A stretch of 64,000 nt of DNA from Acanthaster planci (Eukaryota > Echinodermata > Asteroidea > Valvatida > Acanthasteridae). The position numbers and the translations under genes are program-made. Each line of letters opens with the position of its first letter. Within the stretch, counting starts at the first letter, position 1. The stretch covers positions 2,630,647-2,694,646 of the forward strand of contig NW_019091359.1 of NCBI RefSeq assembly GCF_001949145.1, given 5' to 3'. Below are positions 11,915-25,067 of the stretch, one piece after another. The notes below the pieces were generated by a model, which saw only the letters and a list, made by a program, of their open reading frames with translations, searched no databases and was not told the DNA's origin.

Positions 11915-12490
11915 CCGTCTCAGCCAGTCGAGACCTCCATCCCTCGCACAGTCATACTAGAGCCAGCGAGACCACTACCTCACGAGCTTCCTGAGAATGG
12001 TGACACCTCCCCGCCTCCCCTCCCTAAGAAGACCAGTGTAGGGGGGTCGGCACCCCCACATGCCTCCCGCCGTCGGCATGGCTACGACCAGGCACCGCCG
12101 GCCGTACCAGTGAAAGCAAACCGGTCCCATTCCTTGGGAGGCGACGCAGATTCTCCACGACCATCAAGTGGCGAGGTGGAGGAGGCACCACCTCCCATCC
12201 CTAGTCGACCGGAGAAGCGATCGGTTACCAACCCACCGCATTTGGACACCATCCCCTTATCCCCTTCTCCACAGCCCCTGGACCCTATTCCCGGTTCCCC
12301 GCCTGCCCCGACTGTCTCCCCCCCCCCCCCCCACCNCGAATCGATCGTTGCATCACAGGTTGCGGAGAAACTTGCGGGTGAGTTGAAAAAGGAAGCCTCC
12401 CCCAAGCCAAAGGTTCCCCCGCCAGTCCCACTGAGACCAAAGTCCCGAAAAGGATCTTTGCTGCCCAGTCCAGAATCAGGCGAAGTCTGA
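11915..12490 (+). CDS. Unidentified SH3-ligand-tail protein, exon F (C-terminus)
   Basis: The terminal exon encodes 191 residues and a TGA stop. It is strongly Pro-rich, with PxxPx(K/R) SH3 ligands in PPPLPKK, PPAVPVK, PPPIPSR and PPPVPLRPK. A basic patch (SRRRHG) and many SP sites lie between them. The C-terminus is KGSLLPSPESGEV. A run of 15 C (12318-12332) and an ambiguous base at 12336 fall in the middle, but the frame after them still yields Pro-rich, lysine-spaced sequence, so the stated frame is likely right. PPxLPxK-like motifs occur in Crk-binding proteins such as C3G and DOCK180. A DOCK1/5-type tail is therefore one candidate, not shown here. Confidence 0.8.
   Translation, partial: PSQPVETSIPRTVILEPARPLPHELPENGDTSPPPLPKKTSVGGSAPPHASRRRHGYDQAPPAVPVKANRSHSLGGDADSPRPSSGEVEEAPPPIPSRPEKRSVTNPPHLDTIPLSPSPQPLDPIPGSPPAPTVSPPPPHXESIVASQVAEKLAGELKKEASPKPKVPPPVPLRPKSRKGSLLPSPESGEV
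12336..12336. other. Ambiguous base after a 15-C run in a coding exon
   Basis: A single n follows cccccccccccccccacc inside exon F. Both the base and the length of the C run are uncertain, so the local residues of the Pro-rich tail are provisional. Confidence 0.95.
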
Positions 12491-12663
12491 GCAGTGTTTA
12501 GTGCAGCAAAAACCAACACTTCCCCTCCTTCCAGGTGCATGGCATTTAAAAGTGCACCCATCTTGGATTTGATGATTATTTGAAAGCCAGTGGTGCTAAT
12601 TTTCAGAAACTATGTCAAGTGCTCCTTCTGAGCAGCAGTTCAAAGGTAACTTCCAACCCAGTG

Positions 12664-12879
12664 CAGGGGCATATCCAGGTCTTAGGTCCAGAGGGAGGCT
12701 AAATGAAATTGTTTCCATAAACAACTGTCCCTATTTTTTTCATTGGTAAGAGACCTCCCCCCCGGAAGGTCATACACATAGTACCTTCTCTACAATGCTG
12801 TTGCTTTCAATTCTTAAAAAAAAATTGGTAGCATGTCACTGTGGGGAGGTTGGGAACTCACCGCCGGATATGCCACTTG
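12664..12879. mobile_element. Short inverted-repeat element, CAGGGGCATATCCAGG ends
   Basis: The left end is CAGGGGCATATCCAGG. The right end, reverse-complemented, is CAAGTGGCATATCCGGCGG. The CAGGGGC-type termini resemble non-autonomous hAT elements. I do not see a clear 8-bp target duplication. Confidence 0.45.
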
Positions 12880-15800
12880 CTCCACTTATTTGAGCTCTCC
12901 ACTCATAGATCATGTCTTTTTGCTGGGGTCATTCCCCCCTCCCCCCCACTGAAAAGCAACGAGAAGTGTGTGAAAGACATGAGGCTGAAATTCCTTTATG
13001 TCGAGTTTAACAGTTCATGATTGTAATGTTGTTTGAAATTATCGCATTAATTTGTCACAGGCGTAAAAGAGGAAGAGCACACGTCATAGGCATCACAACA
13101 GCCGTCTTTGAGTTGTTGTTCAATGTCTTGATGTCAACAGGTATATTGTCATGCATTCTTTCGCTGGTGGTGGGCTAACACGGATGTTGTAGGCACTGGC
13201 ATTGGTCAGATTTTCCTTTTGAAACATTTTGTTTTGTGAGCTCAGATCCAAACCAACCAACCCTCAGCAAGCCCCCAAAACAAATGAAAAAGTCATTTAA
13301 GTGTACATGTGTGTAGTTATTTGCATGAAAGCAAGAAACTATTGAATGCCGGCTGAGAACGTCTGCCCAAAAAGACTTTATTTATTTTGCTTCAATTGCC
13401 AATGTAGCTTGAGTTCATTCAGGTCAGATTTAAGCATGACGTCAACACAAATTGAATTTATTACTTCATGGCATATATCCGCCTCATGACCTAGTAAATG
13501 CTAAATGTCTTTCACGTCTTGCAAATTTCACTGTAAATGTTTTCTGACCTGAAAGTTGATTTCACGTTCAGAAATGATGAACCAGAACTCATCGCTGTCT
13601 TGCATGGCCATATTGAAGGGCCTCACTTTCAATTCTTGCTTTTACACAAACTTTGGCCAATTAAATTGACGAATATTTCCATCATTAAAGACAGCACTGG
13701 AAAAGAGACTTTGAGATGGAAATTTCAAACTCGCTGATCTGTCATCAGAAAAGAAAAAAAACAGCTGGAGATTTGCAGGTACTTGACCCAACGTGGGAAA
13801 ACCTCTGTGTATAAATTGAATCACGCTTTATAATTTCAGACGCAAAGAAAATTGCAGGAAACACTCTTAGACTTGCCTTGATGCATTTAGGCAAAACTGG
13901 AACCTTTTTGGCATTTTGCTAAGTGCTGAGACTCACTATTTTTACATAAAGTGTTGTACATGTCATCAGGGTTGGTTGCTTATGATAAGCTCTTTACCTG
14001 TAGCAGGTAAACGAACATTTTCAGCAATAATGATGACATCTTTTGACCGTAGCAGAAAGCAAACACCGTCTCCATAGACAGCATGTAATTTCAGCCATTT
14101 TTTTTCTCTTTCCTAGTCCTAATTACCTTTCTACGTTGTGATTTCCCAGGGCGCTAGGCGTCCACCTGTCACACAAGTTATTAAGGGTGACCCAAAGCAT
14201 TGTAGGGACTCATAAATAACCCCCCAACTTGTCCAAATTTGCTGAACAATAGAATTCTAACATGGACATTACATTTTATTTGACTGCCAAGCAAAGAAGT
14301 CAACTGCATTCTCCTAAATTCAAAACATCAGAACAAATATTTCTTAATTTTTTCTGGGAATATGTTACCCGGAGAGCAGAACCCCACATCTATAAGACCC
14401 GAGGTTGTCCATCTTTGAGAATGCAATGTACATGTACCGAACAGTCTAGTGGGATTTTTGCTCAGAAAACTTAACAGCTGTGTCTGACATGGAGAGAATG
14501 ATTACTATTAACCACTCTTATTGCTTACGAACACATCTTGGTAGAAGGTACCCTGCTCTGTTCTCTGAATTATGGGCTCACTACCCAGGCTACTTACAAG
14601 AACCAGTCGAGGACACATCACATGTACATGTGCATGTGTGCACTGCTTTATGGTGCGACTTATCTTTGGACTGGTGGACACAACTCCATGGCAACCACCC
14701 AAGTGTGTACACAATGCACTGCACGTGTTTTGAATACCATTGAAGATATTGCTATTACTGGAGTCCATATTTCTCATCATTATCATCGTCGTCATGATGC
14801 AGCTATCTATAACACCACTCACTATCCATCTTCATCTTGACTTCATATCCTCTGCTCTCTTTTATCATGGGCTCAACATCTTTCTTTGCACAGATTTCAC
14901 ACGGCCCTTAAGCTGTGGCTGGGCAGCATTTGAGCTTGCATTTGATTTGGTTCAATTATATCAGCCTTCCGGTCGGTTTCTAGATGAAACGTTTGAGAGA
15001 TTTTCAGGGGAAACCATATCTCAAATTAAACCAATACAATCCTTATGTTTCAGAATGAAAGTAAAGCTTTTGATTTTCTGCAAAAAAAAACAAAATTGAA
15101 GTTCACTCTGCTTAGATTACACCTTTAATTTTCAGCTGTTAAACTCACCAATTTCGAAATCTGTTCTAAACGGTTTCCAGTGTTTGGCGCAAAGATTGTT
15201 GTAAAGAAAACAAAAAGTCATTGCAAGTTTTGCCAATTCCTGCATGATTGGAATTTCAAAAGCATTGAGAAAAGATTATTTTTGCTGCCAGTCTAAACTT
15301 TTGCACGGTGGTATCCATTTGAGTTTCTGTACCTTTAAAAATGAGTTGAGGTGATGCAGTGCTCTCAAAATTGGGTATTTTTGTCTGTTGCATTTTGGTT
15401 AACTGAATATCACGGGAAGGGACATAAATGAAGAAAGTGTACATTTCAGTTGTAATACACTAGAATAGAGCAAGGCCTTGTATATATCAAATGTGAATAC
15501 ACTCTATCTGTACATGTAAGCAGGACCTTTGTAAGGCGGAAGTTATCTTTTTGAATACAATTACTCAGATTTCTACTTAACATTCCCATGTCTTGATGTA
15601 ATGAGCAGTCTGTAGTCAGTAGATGATGCAAGATTTGATGAAGTTGATCTTCATGTTGTCACAAATTATTTTTGTATTCTTTTCATTATGTTCTTTGTAT
15701 CAGAGTAGGGAAACAATATTACAAAAGCGTAAAGATTGTCTTGTATGGGAATTTTTATCCCAAATTTCTAAATATTGTATATTATACATCGGGCATTGAT

Positions 15801-18651
15801 GGAAAATCACTCTATAAGTAATATAAAAAAAATCAGGGGATGGATATATCTTAATCGTTGTTTGAATTTCAATGTAGCATACTTTTTTCACTTTTTTTTT
15901 TTTCACAAAGATGTGCAGCTCCAGTTAATGCCCAATTCAGCCACAAAACTGTAAGGGACAATCAAATAGGTGTGTGGGTTGGTTGAACTTGCAGGTTTCA
16001 TCAGATTACCCAGAATTTTCAGATAAATACCATGGAAATGCAAAGGAGGTATTAAGGTTTTTGTCTGGTTCCCACGGCAACATGCAGTTCTCATACTTTC
16101 CATTTTGACATCGTTTTCAACAGGTCACATTTTAAATTCTTAATACTTGGAAGAGGTCAGAGTGTATTTCCTTCTTTTTTGAAAGGTTGCTTACATAAAA
16201 GTTGAGAAGTAAAAGCAAAACAGACTTCCAACAACCTTGATTCTGCATTTTAATTCTCAGCTCATTTAATCACTTTCATCAGCAAAAAGCTGTCAACGTT
16301 CTCTCAGTTTGAAATTTTGTTTTTAACCAATGTTGAAGCACCAACAAGCTAAACCATTCTTATTTCATGTATGAATTTGCCTGTGTCTTGCAGATTCTCT
16401 TAAGCTTTGTTCTATCTTAGAAAATAAAAGCAGCGGTAAATTATCTTCTGGATTGCAATTAGTTACTAAATGCATTTAAATTCTCCAGTACCTTCTGTTT
16501 AAAAGCATGCTGTGCATTGCTGTGAATGCCCTTTGAGTTTATGCGTCCATTTTATTTATATTTTCTTTTTCACGTCTAAAAGTTACTTCACTGAATTAGT
16601 AACAGACAGGGAAAAGGAGTTTCTTCCATGTTATTTAGCAAAAACTGGAGTTGTAAAAATTTCCCTTTCTCTAACACAATCATGCACTTTGCCACTGACC
16701 GTTTATTAATGCTGCAACATTTATCGGCAGTGAATGGAATACATGTATTTGGATTACATACACAGAAATTATAACTAAGGCAAAATGGTTTGAAGTACCT
16801 AGAAGTGAGGACAGGGACCCAGTCTGCCTATAGTGCTTATTCCGTGGCTTGAGTTTAGAGGAACCTGACTGATTGCTTGAAATAATCTTCCAAATCCTAG
16901 TACTGAAGTTTGCCTGAAATAATAAATGACCACAAGTCCAGTTTTTTAAAACAGTTTGTCAGAATTTGTAAGCATTTGTTGCCCATACAGTTTTTAAAAT
17001 CAGTCTTTAAGTCGGCAGACCTATGCCTAGAATGTAGAAGAGTAGGCCAATATATGTAAATGACTCTCCTCTGTAAAACAAGGATATATTTAGAGAAATA
17101 TTTGTTTCCTTGGAACATCGCGTGGACTGACAATACCATGTTTATTGTGACCTTTTTTTATAAGTCATGCTGTCATACATTGCAAGTGGAATAAAGGAAT
17201 TATTAAATTGAATACAAACTTACCTACATTGTATACCAAGCTCTATTGTTAATTACAGAAATTATTTTTTTAAGAAATCAGCTGATAAAAGGAAAAATTA
17301 CCCAGCTGTTGAAATACAATCTTTTCTTGATGTAGCCATGTTCTGAAATGGGGCATTTCAATAGTTCAAGAAAATCAGTCCAAATGAATGCTGCGTTGTG
17401 ACTGCGACCAGTTCAGAACCCGGAACTTTCACCCAAACTTAAATCGTTTTTATTCCAATTTGGAGTAAATGAACCTGGAAAACCCGAGGTCTTTTCTATA
17501 TCATATTTTCTGTCCGCTTTCCAATCACTGGCTTTGGTTTGTGGTTTGTAGAAGTTGTTTCTCAATGCCAGTACAAGTTCCATCAGATCTCTTTGAGTTT
17601 GACCGTATTTTCTTATTCTGTGGTATTTGCAAATTATATTTTTTGATACATTTTGCAAGCAAAAGGGAAATGACCCTTACCTGTTCCTTTTGCACACATC
17701 TAAAGAGTAATGTTTCTCAGAGTTTTGTAAATTGTACAGATTGGACAACATAATGGGTGGAAGATTTTTAATTAAAGAGTAATAACGATGGTATGAACAT
17801 TTGCCAAATGCAATAAGCTGTGTACCTACATGTATGGATAAACCTTCTACATGTACAAGTGCGTAGTGTTGGATGTAGACACTAGCTGTATTTGGAGTTA
17901 GACTTTGGCCTGTATATTGTACATCAGACTTGTAGGAGCCATTTATTTCAATGCTTCATGGGATCGAAAACTGAATTCCCCAAGACTGGAAAGAGTTTTG
18001 TGTGTTTATTTACTCAGAATAATCCTTCGAATAAAGGACTTCACAAGGAATTTCCATTATGCGACAGTTCCGTCAGTAAGTTTGTCCTGACAGAATAATT
18101 ATGGCCCAGAACAAGCTGGACAGATACATGTCTTTGCCTGTCAGATTAACGTATTTGTATAAAAACATGGCTGGTCTTCCCCTGACAGCTATTTTTATTC
18201 TCTACTCTTTCAAGAGGCAGGCCTGTGCTGTATATGTTTGAAGTTTGTGATCATATTCAAGAATTTTAACTTGAGAACAGAGAACTGGACTTCCTGAATT
18301 AGCAATTAGTACTTAATGGATTGGGTAATCAGTGCTCTTGTGCAAGAGTTTGCTATGTGTGGTCTTTTTGGCTAGAGGGGTTGAGGAAGGGGGTGTAAGG
18401 AAAGGATTGTAACAACATGTACTTCAACTCTTCGTTTAAATTACGTTACTATCTTATTTTTGGAATGAAATAGAAAGTAGTCACATTTTTACTCCGGACT
18501 ACATACACGTATCAAATGTTTACAGGTGAGCGTCATCTGGCATAGGTGGAATCTATTAACTTTTTGTCCATAATGCGACCAAAACTTTTTCTTTTTTATT
18601 TGAAGTAACTGTATGTTTTGCTTTTTGTGTTGAAACAAAGGATGATGTATG

Positions 18652-18657
18652 AATAAA
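18652..18657 (+). terminator. Candidate poly(A) signal of the SH3-ligand-tail gene
   Basis: An AATAAA hexamer, followed by a T-rich and then a GT-containing stretch. It is the last good signal before a transposon at 18771. Confidence 0.35.
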
Positions 18658-18770
18658 ACTTTTTGGAATGAATATGAAAAGGTTTGTATTACATCATCTG
18701 TTCAATGAGGCCAAAGTCTGGAAAATGCATCGGGCTTGTCATCTAGTAGGTGATCCACTGATAATATTCA

Positions 18771-18982
18771 GATAACTCAATATTATGCAGACTCCATAAT
18801 GACTAATGAAAGCCATGTTTGATTCAATATAACTTCTAGCGGCATGTGGCAAAAACCTGTCCCACAACATTGTAATAGGTTCAGCTAAGTCCTGTCACAA
18901 GATGTTCTGAATAAAAAACGAAATATTGAATCAAACATGGCTTTCATTAGTCTTTATGGAGTCTGCATAATTTTGACTTATC
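18771..18982. mobile_element. MITE with ~60-bp near-perfect inverted repeats
   Basis: The left arm 18771-18830 includes ATTATGCAGACTCCATAATG and ends GATTCAATAT. The right arm 18923-18982 begins ATATTGAATC and ends with the reverse complement of the left start (TTTTGACTTATC against GATAACTCAATA). The arms are about 90% alike and flank ~90 bases of unique sequence. Confidence 0.8.
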
Positions 18983-20849
18983 ATCTACATGTAGTGGCCT
19001 TTTTATCTGGCTCAAGTGGAATACATGCACCTGTATTTTGTGTTATGCATGTACAGCTTTTCAATGCTATTTTCTGCCATTACTGAACGCAAATTGGGTG
19101 AGTAGTTGGGTAAGGTGTAAGCTTTTCATTTGCTCTACATGTACATGTAGGTTAAGGCTGTGTCACATGCATGACGGAACACAAAGAAGACATTTCAAAT
19201 TTCATTTGATGGAATTGGGAAAAAAAAAGGGTTACTCAGCAAAGCTGATGGTGGAAGGATTTGTTTTTAATGTACTTTTCTCAACACTTGAGAAAGTTTG
19301 GAAAGTTACATTAGCAGAATACTATACATGTACCTCTTTCAAAGACCCTAGGAAGTACATGTATTTCACGTGGATGAAATTTCAGGGAAATTGCACAAAA
19401 ATGGAATTGCTCGGGAGATTCTTTGAAATCTGGCACTTTTTACAGGCAAATGGTGAAATACATGTACGTAGAACCTGTCACAATGCCAGATTGGGGGGGG
19501 ACATACACATGTACATTCACATACCATCCAATAAGCAACGCCAAGACTAAGGCAAAAGTCTTTCTTCACATTTTCTGGTCTGCTTGATTGTTTTACTACT
19601 GGTACATGTAAACTTTATTAAAGACAAGGTTTATTTTTAGTCCATATCACAGTGGATAACTCACAATGTTACCATAAACACGTACTGAACACAATTACAA
19701 ATACCTGTGTGCTGTAAAGTGCAATATTGGGGGTTGAGTAACTGCCGTTGCCTTGTGGGGCACTGGTTTTATGTTCTACATGTAAAAGCTGGAACTAGAA
19801 TATTGATCACTATGAACACCATACAAATGCCTTGCATCAAAAATATTGTGCATAATCCCAGCATTTCATGCAACACATTTAGCAGTAGCCTGATAAACCT
19901 TAAATTGGCAAAACTGCCTGACGAATTTCTATTAATGCAACCTCCAAAATTCAATTTGTTCGCTTAAAATATCTTTCCCCATGACACATTAATAACACAG
20001 CACTGGAATTCTCAAATATGAGGCCGAGAGACAACTGGGGATGACCAATAACTTGCTCAATTTGCTTGTCCAATGAGCAACAGCACCATCTGACCAAAAA
20101 AAAAATATTTTGCCTTCATGACAAACCTGTGCAGGGCTTACTTGAAAGCTGCACACTTGTTTATTGTACTAACCAGATATACAAACAGGTTAAGCTGCGA
20201 TGACAGTAAGCATGTGCAAATTTCCACCACAAAAGCTTGTTCAGAAAAATTGACGGCCTCTAAGCAACCTAAACCGAAATTACATCATAGCAATGCACTG
20301 GTGACCCACATTGCATCCACATGCACCAACATCGGCACAGGTATCCCTAAAACCTTTCCTCTCTGACACTGACACATAAAATTAATAAAAACTTGAGCAT
20401 GTCAGAGGGCAAAGGTTGAAGGTCAAGCAAACACTGTACAATAGACCATTCCAGTAAGCCACCCTCACCAGGCCCTTCTCTAATGCCCCGTTATTATACA
20501 TGTATGTGTCCCAGGGTGCAGACCACTAATTCAAGTGAGAATTTCTGGCCAGCTCATTAGCATTAAAAGTGCCCCCACGGTATCTTTTGAACAAGGAGAT
20601 TGTTTGGCCCCCAAAATGGTGACATTGTGTAAATCCTTGCCAGAATCAACTCCCCAGAGTCTTTGGGCTTTCGTATGAGAGCAGAATGGCTAAAAACTAC
20701 GGTTGAAAAATGGTCCTAAGTGCCCAAGAAAGTTAAGAGTTGCCACTTGAAAAACGGCTGCAATCAGACTTCGGAAAAATCACTTTTCCGGGGCGATTTT
20801 GCTTTGTGGGAATAATTAAAAATGTAATTGGTTAACCCACAAAAAATTG

Positions 20850-21000
20850 AAAAGAAATTGAGAGATCAGTGACCAGACAAGAATTTCATTTGTGTTTCAG
20901 AAGTCTCAGGGATGTTGGCGTGCATGTTATTGGGCCCTGAACAGTACTGATTTTACACTGTTTTCAATGGAGCTTGAATTAATGGACTGTACCCCTCCAC
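20850..21000. repeat. Dispersed repeat, copy 1
   Basis: About 150 bases that align in the same orientation to 61459-61610, roughly three quarters identical by eye. Shared words include TTTACACTGTTTTCAAT, GTGTTTCAGA and AGTGACCAGA/GGTGACCAGA. Probably two copies of one unidentified mobile-element fragment. Confidence 0.7.
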
Positions 21001-23639
21001 ACACATGATAGATGCATGCATGCATGTCGGCCATAAATCACGACTGTGATTAGTCAGAGCACATGGGGACAGGACTGACCAGATCAGTCTGTTGCCTCTT
21101 AAAGCCTAGGTTCACAACCAACCCACACGTACAGGTAGTCACAGCAAGCTAAGCAGCTTCGCCATATACTGACTTTCCCGTTTGTCAGATTGAACAATGA
21201 CAACCATGAGCATTATTATACTTTGACAAGTCGGAAATGTATGCAACAGGAAATAGCATGGCTGTCACTGCATGGCTTTCTGTAGCCAAGCAGATGTCTG
21301 AATGAGGTCCTTTAGAAACCTGGTCAACGTCAAACAGTGAATATTCTGTGTGAAATCAATTTCTATAAATGTAGGTACCGATTTATAACCACCATCAGAA
21401 TAGCATCTGAACGTGTCTGAGGACAGTTCAGTATCTGACATACTGAAACATCTGCCATGCTAGGGCAGCAACTACAACATGACGTAAAGGGGCGCCATTA
21501 ATTGCAACAATGATAATGAAAATAAACATGTTGGTAAAAAAAAAAATGATTTGCAAACATATGCTAATGTTCAAGTTCAAAAAAGATGTCACGATGTAAC
21601 CAAACGATTAGTGACTGCTGTGATGTGGGCCTTGCATTTGATTTCACCCGTCCTGAAGCTTGACACCCAAGGGCGCCACCATTGCTATTCCACATCACAA
21701 CAGTTGATCACTGCTCTATGTACACAGTACACGATGCACCATTTCCCTATTCGTCAGACACAATCCATGCATACACAACAAAATTCAATAGCAGGTAAAA
21801 AAAAAAATACGTCTAGAGACACAGAAACACCTCGTTAATTCCAATCACAGACTTTTTCAATTCTGCATTAACGTGTACTGTATGTGTACCTTATATGAAT
21901 GCTGGGAAGCTGACCACATGCACACATGAATATAGAGACACATGTCCAGTATGTTAAAATCATGAATGCCACCTGAGAAGGTCAATGCTGAACCAAAGTA
22001 TAGGAGATTTACAGGGAACCACTTCTTTGAACTACTGATGCCAATTCCAAATCTACCTCTTTGTTGCTTGGTTCATGAATATAAACCAGTAACTATATGT
22101 ACCATGGTAAACTACTCATATCCGCCACACAACACAAGGGGTACCCGGTACATGTGCACAGTTTTACCGTATCGGTGTCCTTATCCAGATGCACATGTGT
22201 GAGTATGTGAATGAAAATGCAGGTCACCAGCAGCGATTCAACACTGGTTGTGATGCAGTGCACAGGTAATTATGTAATGTACAAAGGCTGAAAAGGACAC
22301 AGTGCTTCCATCCCGTACAGACTGGGTCAGGACTTCAAGTATGCATGAACCGAAAAATCAAAATACATACGAGTATTGTACATGTACAGTGTAATGCCTT
22401 TGTATTTCCCAGCACTGCAAAAATGTCTACAGGTAGAACTTGCCTTGCACAGAATTTTTCTGATTTGGTGTATATGTGTACCCCTTTCAACCTTGGTACC
22501 AGTACGTAGGAATCATTGTTATGTACAGTATACGGTACAGTAGTTGTACACTGCATTAACAACAGTCGAGATGATTGTGAACTGCATACAAGTGTGGCCA
22601 TTCAGTGGGCTCGTTTTGTATTTGACTACATGGAACTCTGAATGCATGAAATTCTGGTAACCTTTAGCAGTGACCTTTTGTAGGACTAGGAGACGGTTTC
22701 AATAATATACAGCATGTACCCGTATGCGGGAACCCTTCAGACACTGTTGTTTCTAAACAGTATTTCACCATGTAAACACAAACACCTGTCAATAGCATTT
22801 ACATGTACAATTGTCAAGTGTAAAGTACATGTACATGTAGGTCAGATCTTACCACAGTAATGTATTTCAGACTCTCCAAGTTCCTCGTTTTCTGGAACCT
22901 GAGCGAGAATAAGTCATCATTTTGATGGGCCCATTGTACAAGTATTACTGTTCAAATATGCAACAAACAATACATGCAATATTTCATTACTGAATCCAAA
23001 TACATGTACTTTGTACCATACATGTACATGTGCATGACCATGTCAGCAAGTCAGTTTTAAATATTTGATACCATGCATAGTGACAGGTACAAGTTAACCA
23101 CCATTGTAATGACCCTTCTTTGACTTTTGACCCCTAATGCAATGAAAGTGTCCTTTCACAACACACTAAAACAGAATCACATGCACTGGGACGAATAATG
23201 CAATAGACACAATTCCAATGTCCATTGATTTCAATCCATTTTAGAAGTAGCTTCAAACCGTGTGCGTATTGCCACACCTGTAAGACCACTGACTTTTTCA
23301 CAACGCATTAACCATGCGTGCTTGTCAGCACACACAATGAGAACATGGTTTTTTGGCTTTTGTGAATGGTGCTTTCCATGAGTAAACATGCACACATGTA
23401 CATGTGTGCAGTGCACCACAGAGCATCAAGCTATAAAATCTCTTACTGACACACTAAGGAATTTGCATAAACTGCTTCAAATATCACATTATTTAACTGG
23501 GCTACAGACAATGCACATGCACATGTATAGCATATGAGTTTCTGAGTACTGGGTGAAATGATTTACAACTCTTTAACCAACTGGAATGCTATCTACACTA
23601 CACATATTTCTCTCCCATTTCCTCTTCGATGTGGATCGG

Positions 23640-24142
23640 CTAAAATTTCTTGATGTTATCAGTCCATCGCAGGCAGTTTTGTTGGTCGTCTGCGCATGTA
23701 TTCATGGGTGAAATGAACTCTGGTGAATATGTGGCAATGTCGAAACTGGAACATCCGCACAGATAAAACTGTAATGAGCTTCCTTCCTTGTTGAACACTC
23801 GCAGCGTTTTCTCCTTCTCCATTTTCCAAAAAAAAAAACAAGGAAACCACCAGGATTTTTCTCCCTGGCACTGTTCTCCATGAGAAACTGCAGGTAATCA
23901 CGTGGGAGCTCAGAACAAGCTGCACAGAGCACGCTGCTTGCATCAAGAAGTCCTGTCGAACATTTCCAGCATTCAGCAACAAAACCGATTTCCATAGGGC
24001 AAGGGGTTACACAGCACATTCCGCACAGTGATCCAGGTGACATGAAGATGGCAAACAGTGACCAGCAATGGAGGACGACTCCTATGAGATCAGAGTGAAA
24101 CACAACATGGCACATATACATCAGGCCCTGTGGGATTTGCAT
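23640..24142 (-). other. Weak coding-like block, frame broken at an A11 run
   Basis: On the minus strand, a Cys-rich open frame (with words such as EIGFVAECWKCSTGLLDASS and LCAACSELPRDYLQFLMENS) runs into an 11-base A/T run at 23828-23838. A different frame then continues as KTLRVFNKEGSSLQFYLCGC to a stop at 23640. It could be an old gene fragment, an exon with a homopolymer sequencing error, or chance. I recognise no family. Confidence 0.2.
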
Positions 24143-24969
24143 TGAATTTCTTGGCTACACTAACGGCGCATTCCACATCAGTAACCACATACACAGGATC
24201 GTGGTGGGGGGGTTCTCCAAAACTTGCAGTGCATATTTGAAGTACCGGTACCATACTGTACATGGAAATCACTGACAACTACATTTACTATTTCAGCACA
24301 GGAAATCTCCTGGTCACTCACATCCACTTGGAGAGAATACACTTAATATTGCACATTAAATCTTTGGTCGACACTAATTTAATTGAATACATGTGATGAA
24401 TACATTGAAGAGACCTGTACGTTGCACTGTCACGGTATAATTTCAAAGGCATCTCTGATGTCATTGCATCGGTGGCTTATTTCAGTAACTAGAATAAAAA
24501 TCTTGAAGTTTTCTCTGTCAACTGCATGTATATGTACACAGCTTAGAATTCTCTCATAGGTATAAAAATGTAAAGCAATAAAAAATATACAGCTGTACTG
24601 ACAAGTCACGCAGACCGAAGGCACAACATGCTGACGAATGCAAATACTGTGATACAAAATGGTACATTCAAACCACAATTTTAGTCGAATGATTCAGCAC
24701 TCCAAGATCCCGTTGTCGTTATCCAACTAATGCCCATTCCACCGTTGAGCACATCATATTCAGTATGTTTTTGCACATTTCAGAAATCACACACACAACA
24801 AATATTATGACGGCAAAAATCTCTCCTGACTACGGCGGCAACTAATGGCGACACAAAATAGGCTGAAAATGCCCCAATGGTCTTACCTGTTGATTTCACT
24901 ACTCCATGGGGTTTCCACTGGAGTGGCATGGGGGAGGGGAGGCTCCCCCTACCCCAAACCTATTGCCTG

Positions 24970-24983
24970 GTTGCCACAGCAAC
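24970..24983. promoter_or_regulatory. RFX-type X-box motif (GTTGCCACAGCAAC)
   Basis: This matches the X-box pattern GTNRCC, two bases, RGYAAC, without mismatch. RFX factors bind such sites, often in promoters of ciliary genes. No gene start is identified beside it. Confidence 0.4.
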
Positions 24984-25067
24984 CAATCATGCATCAATGA
25001 AGTGCTTGTCTTAATATGCTGCCGATGCTGATCAAGATTCCAAATGAATGTCTCTGCACGAAAAGTT

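Larger units (their letters stand above)
12491..18672 (+). other. Probable long 3' UTR / downstream region of the SH3-ligand-tail gene
   Basis: About 6 kb of AT-rich sequence with no supportable exon. It holds one short hAT-like inverted-repeat element near the start (12664-12879). AATAAA occurs at 17190 and 18652; the latter (gaataaaactttttgg) is the stronger poly(A) candidate. How much of this is transcribed is inference. Confidence 0.4.

Noticed and set aside
1-12490. Naming gene 1 as DOCK1, SOS or another SH3-binding exchange factor
   Set aside because: Only the disordered tail is in the window; PxxP motifs alone do not identify a family.
12082-12561. Minus-strand Gly/Ser-rich open frame of about 159 codons
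   Set aside because: It is the complement of the Pro-rich terminal exon, which is supported by splice phases and PxxP motifs.
19038-19550. Plus-strand open frame of 170 codons
   Set aside because: Composition is driven by ACATGTA words and AT-rich DNA; there is no domain or splice support.
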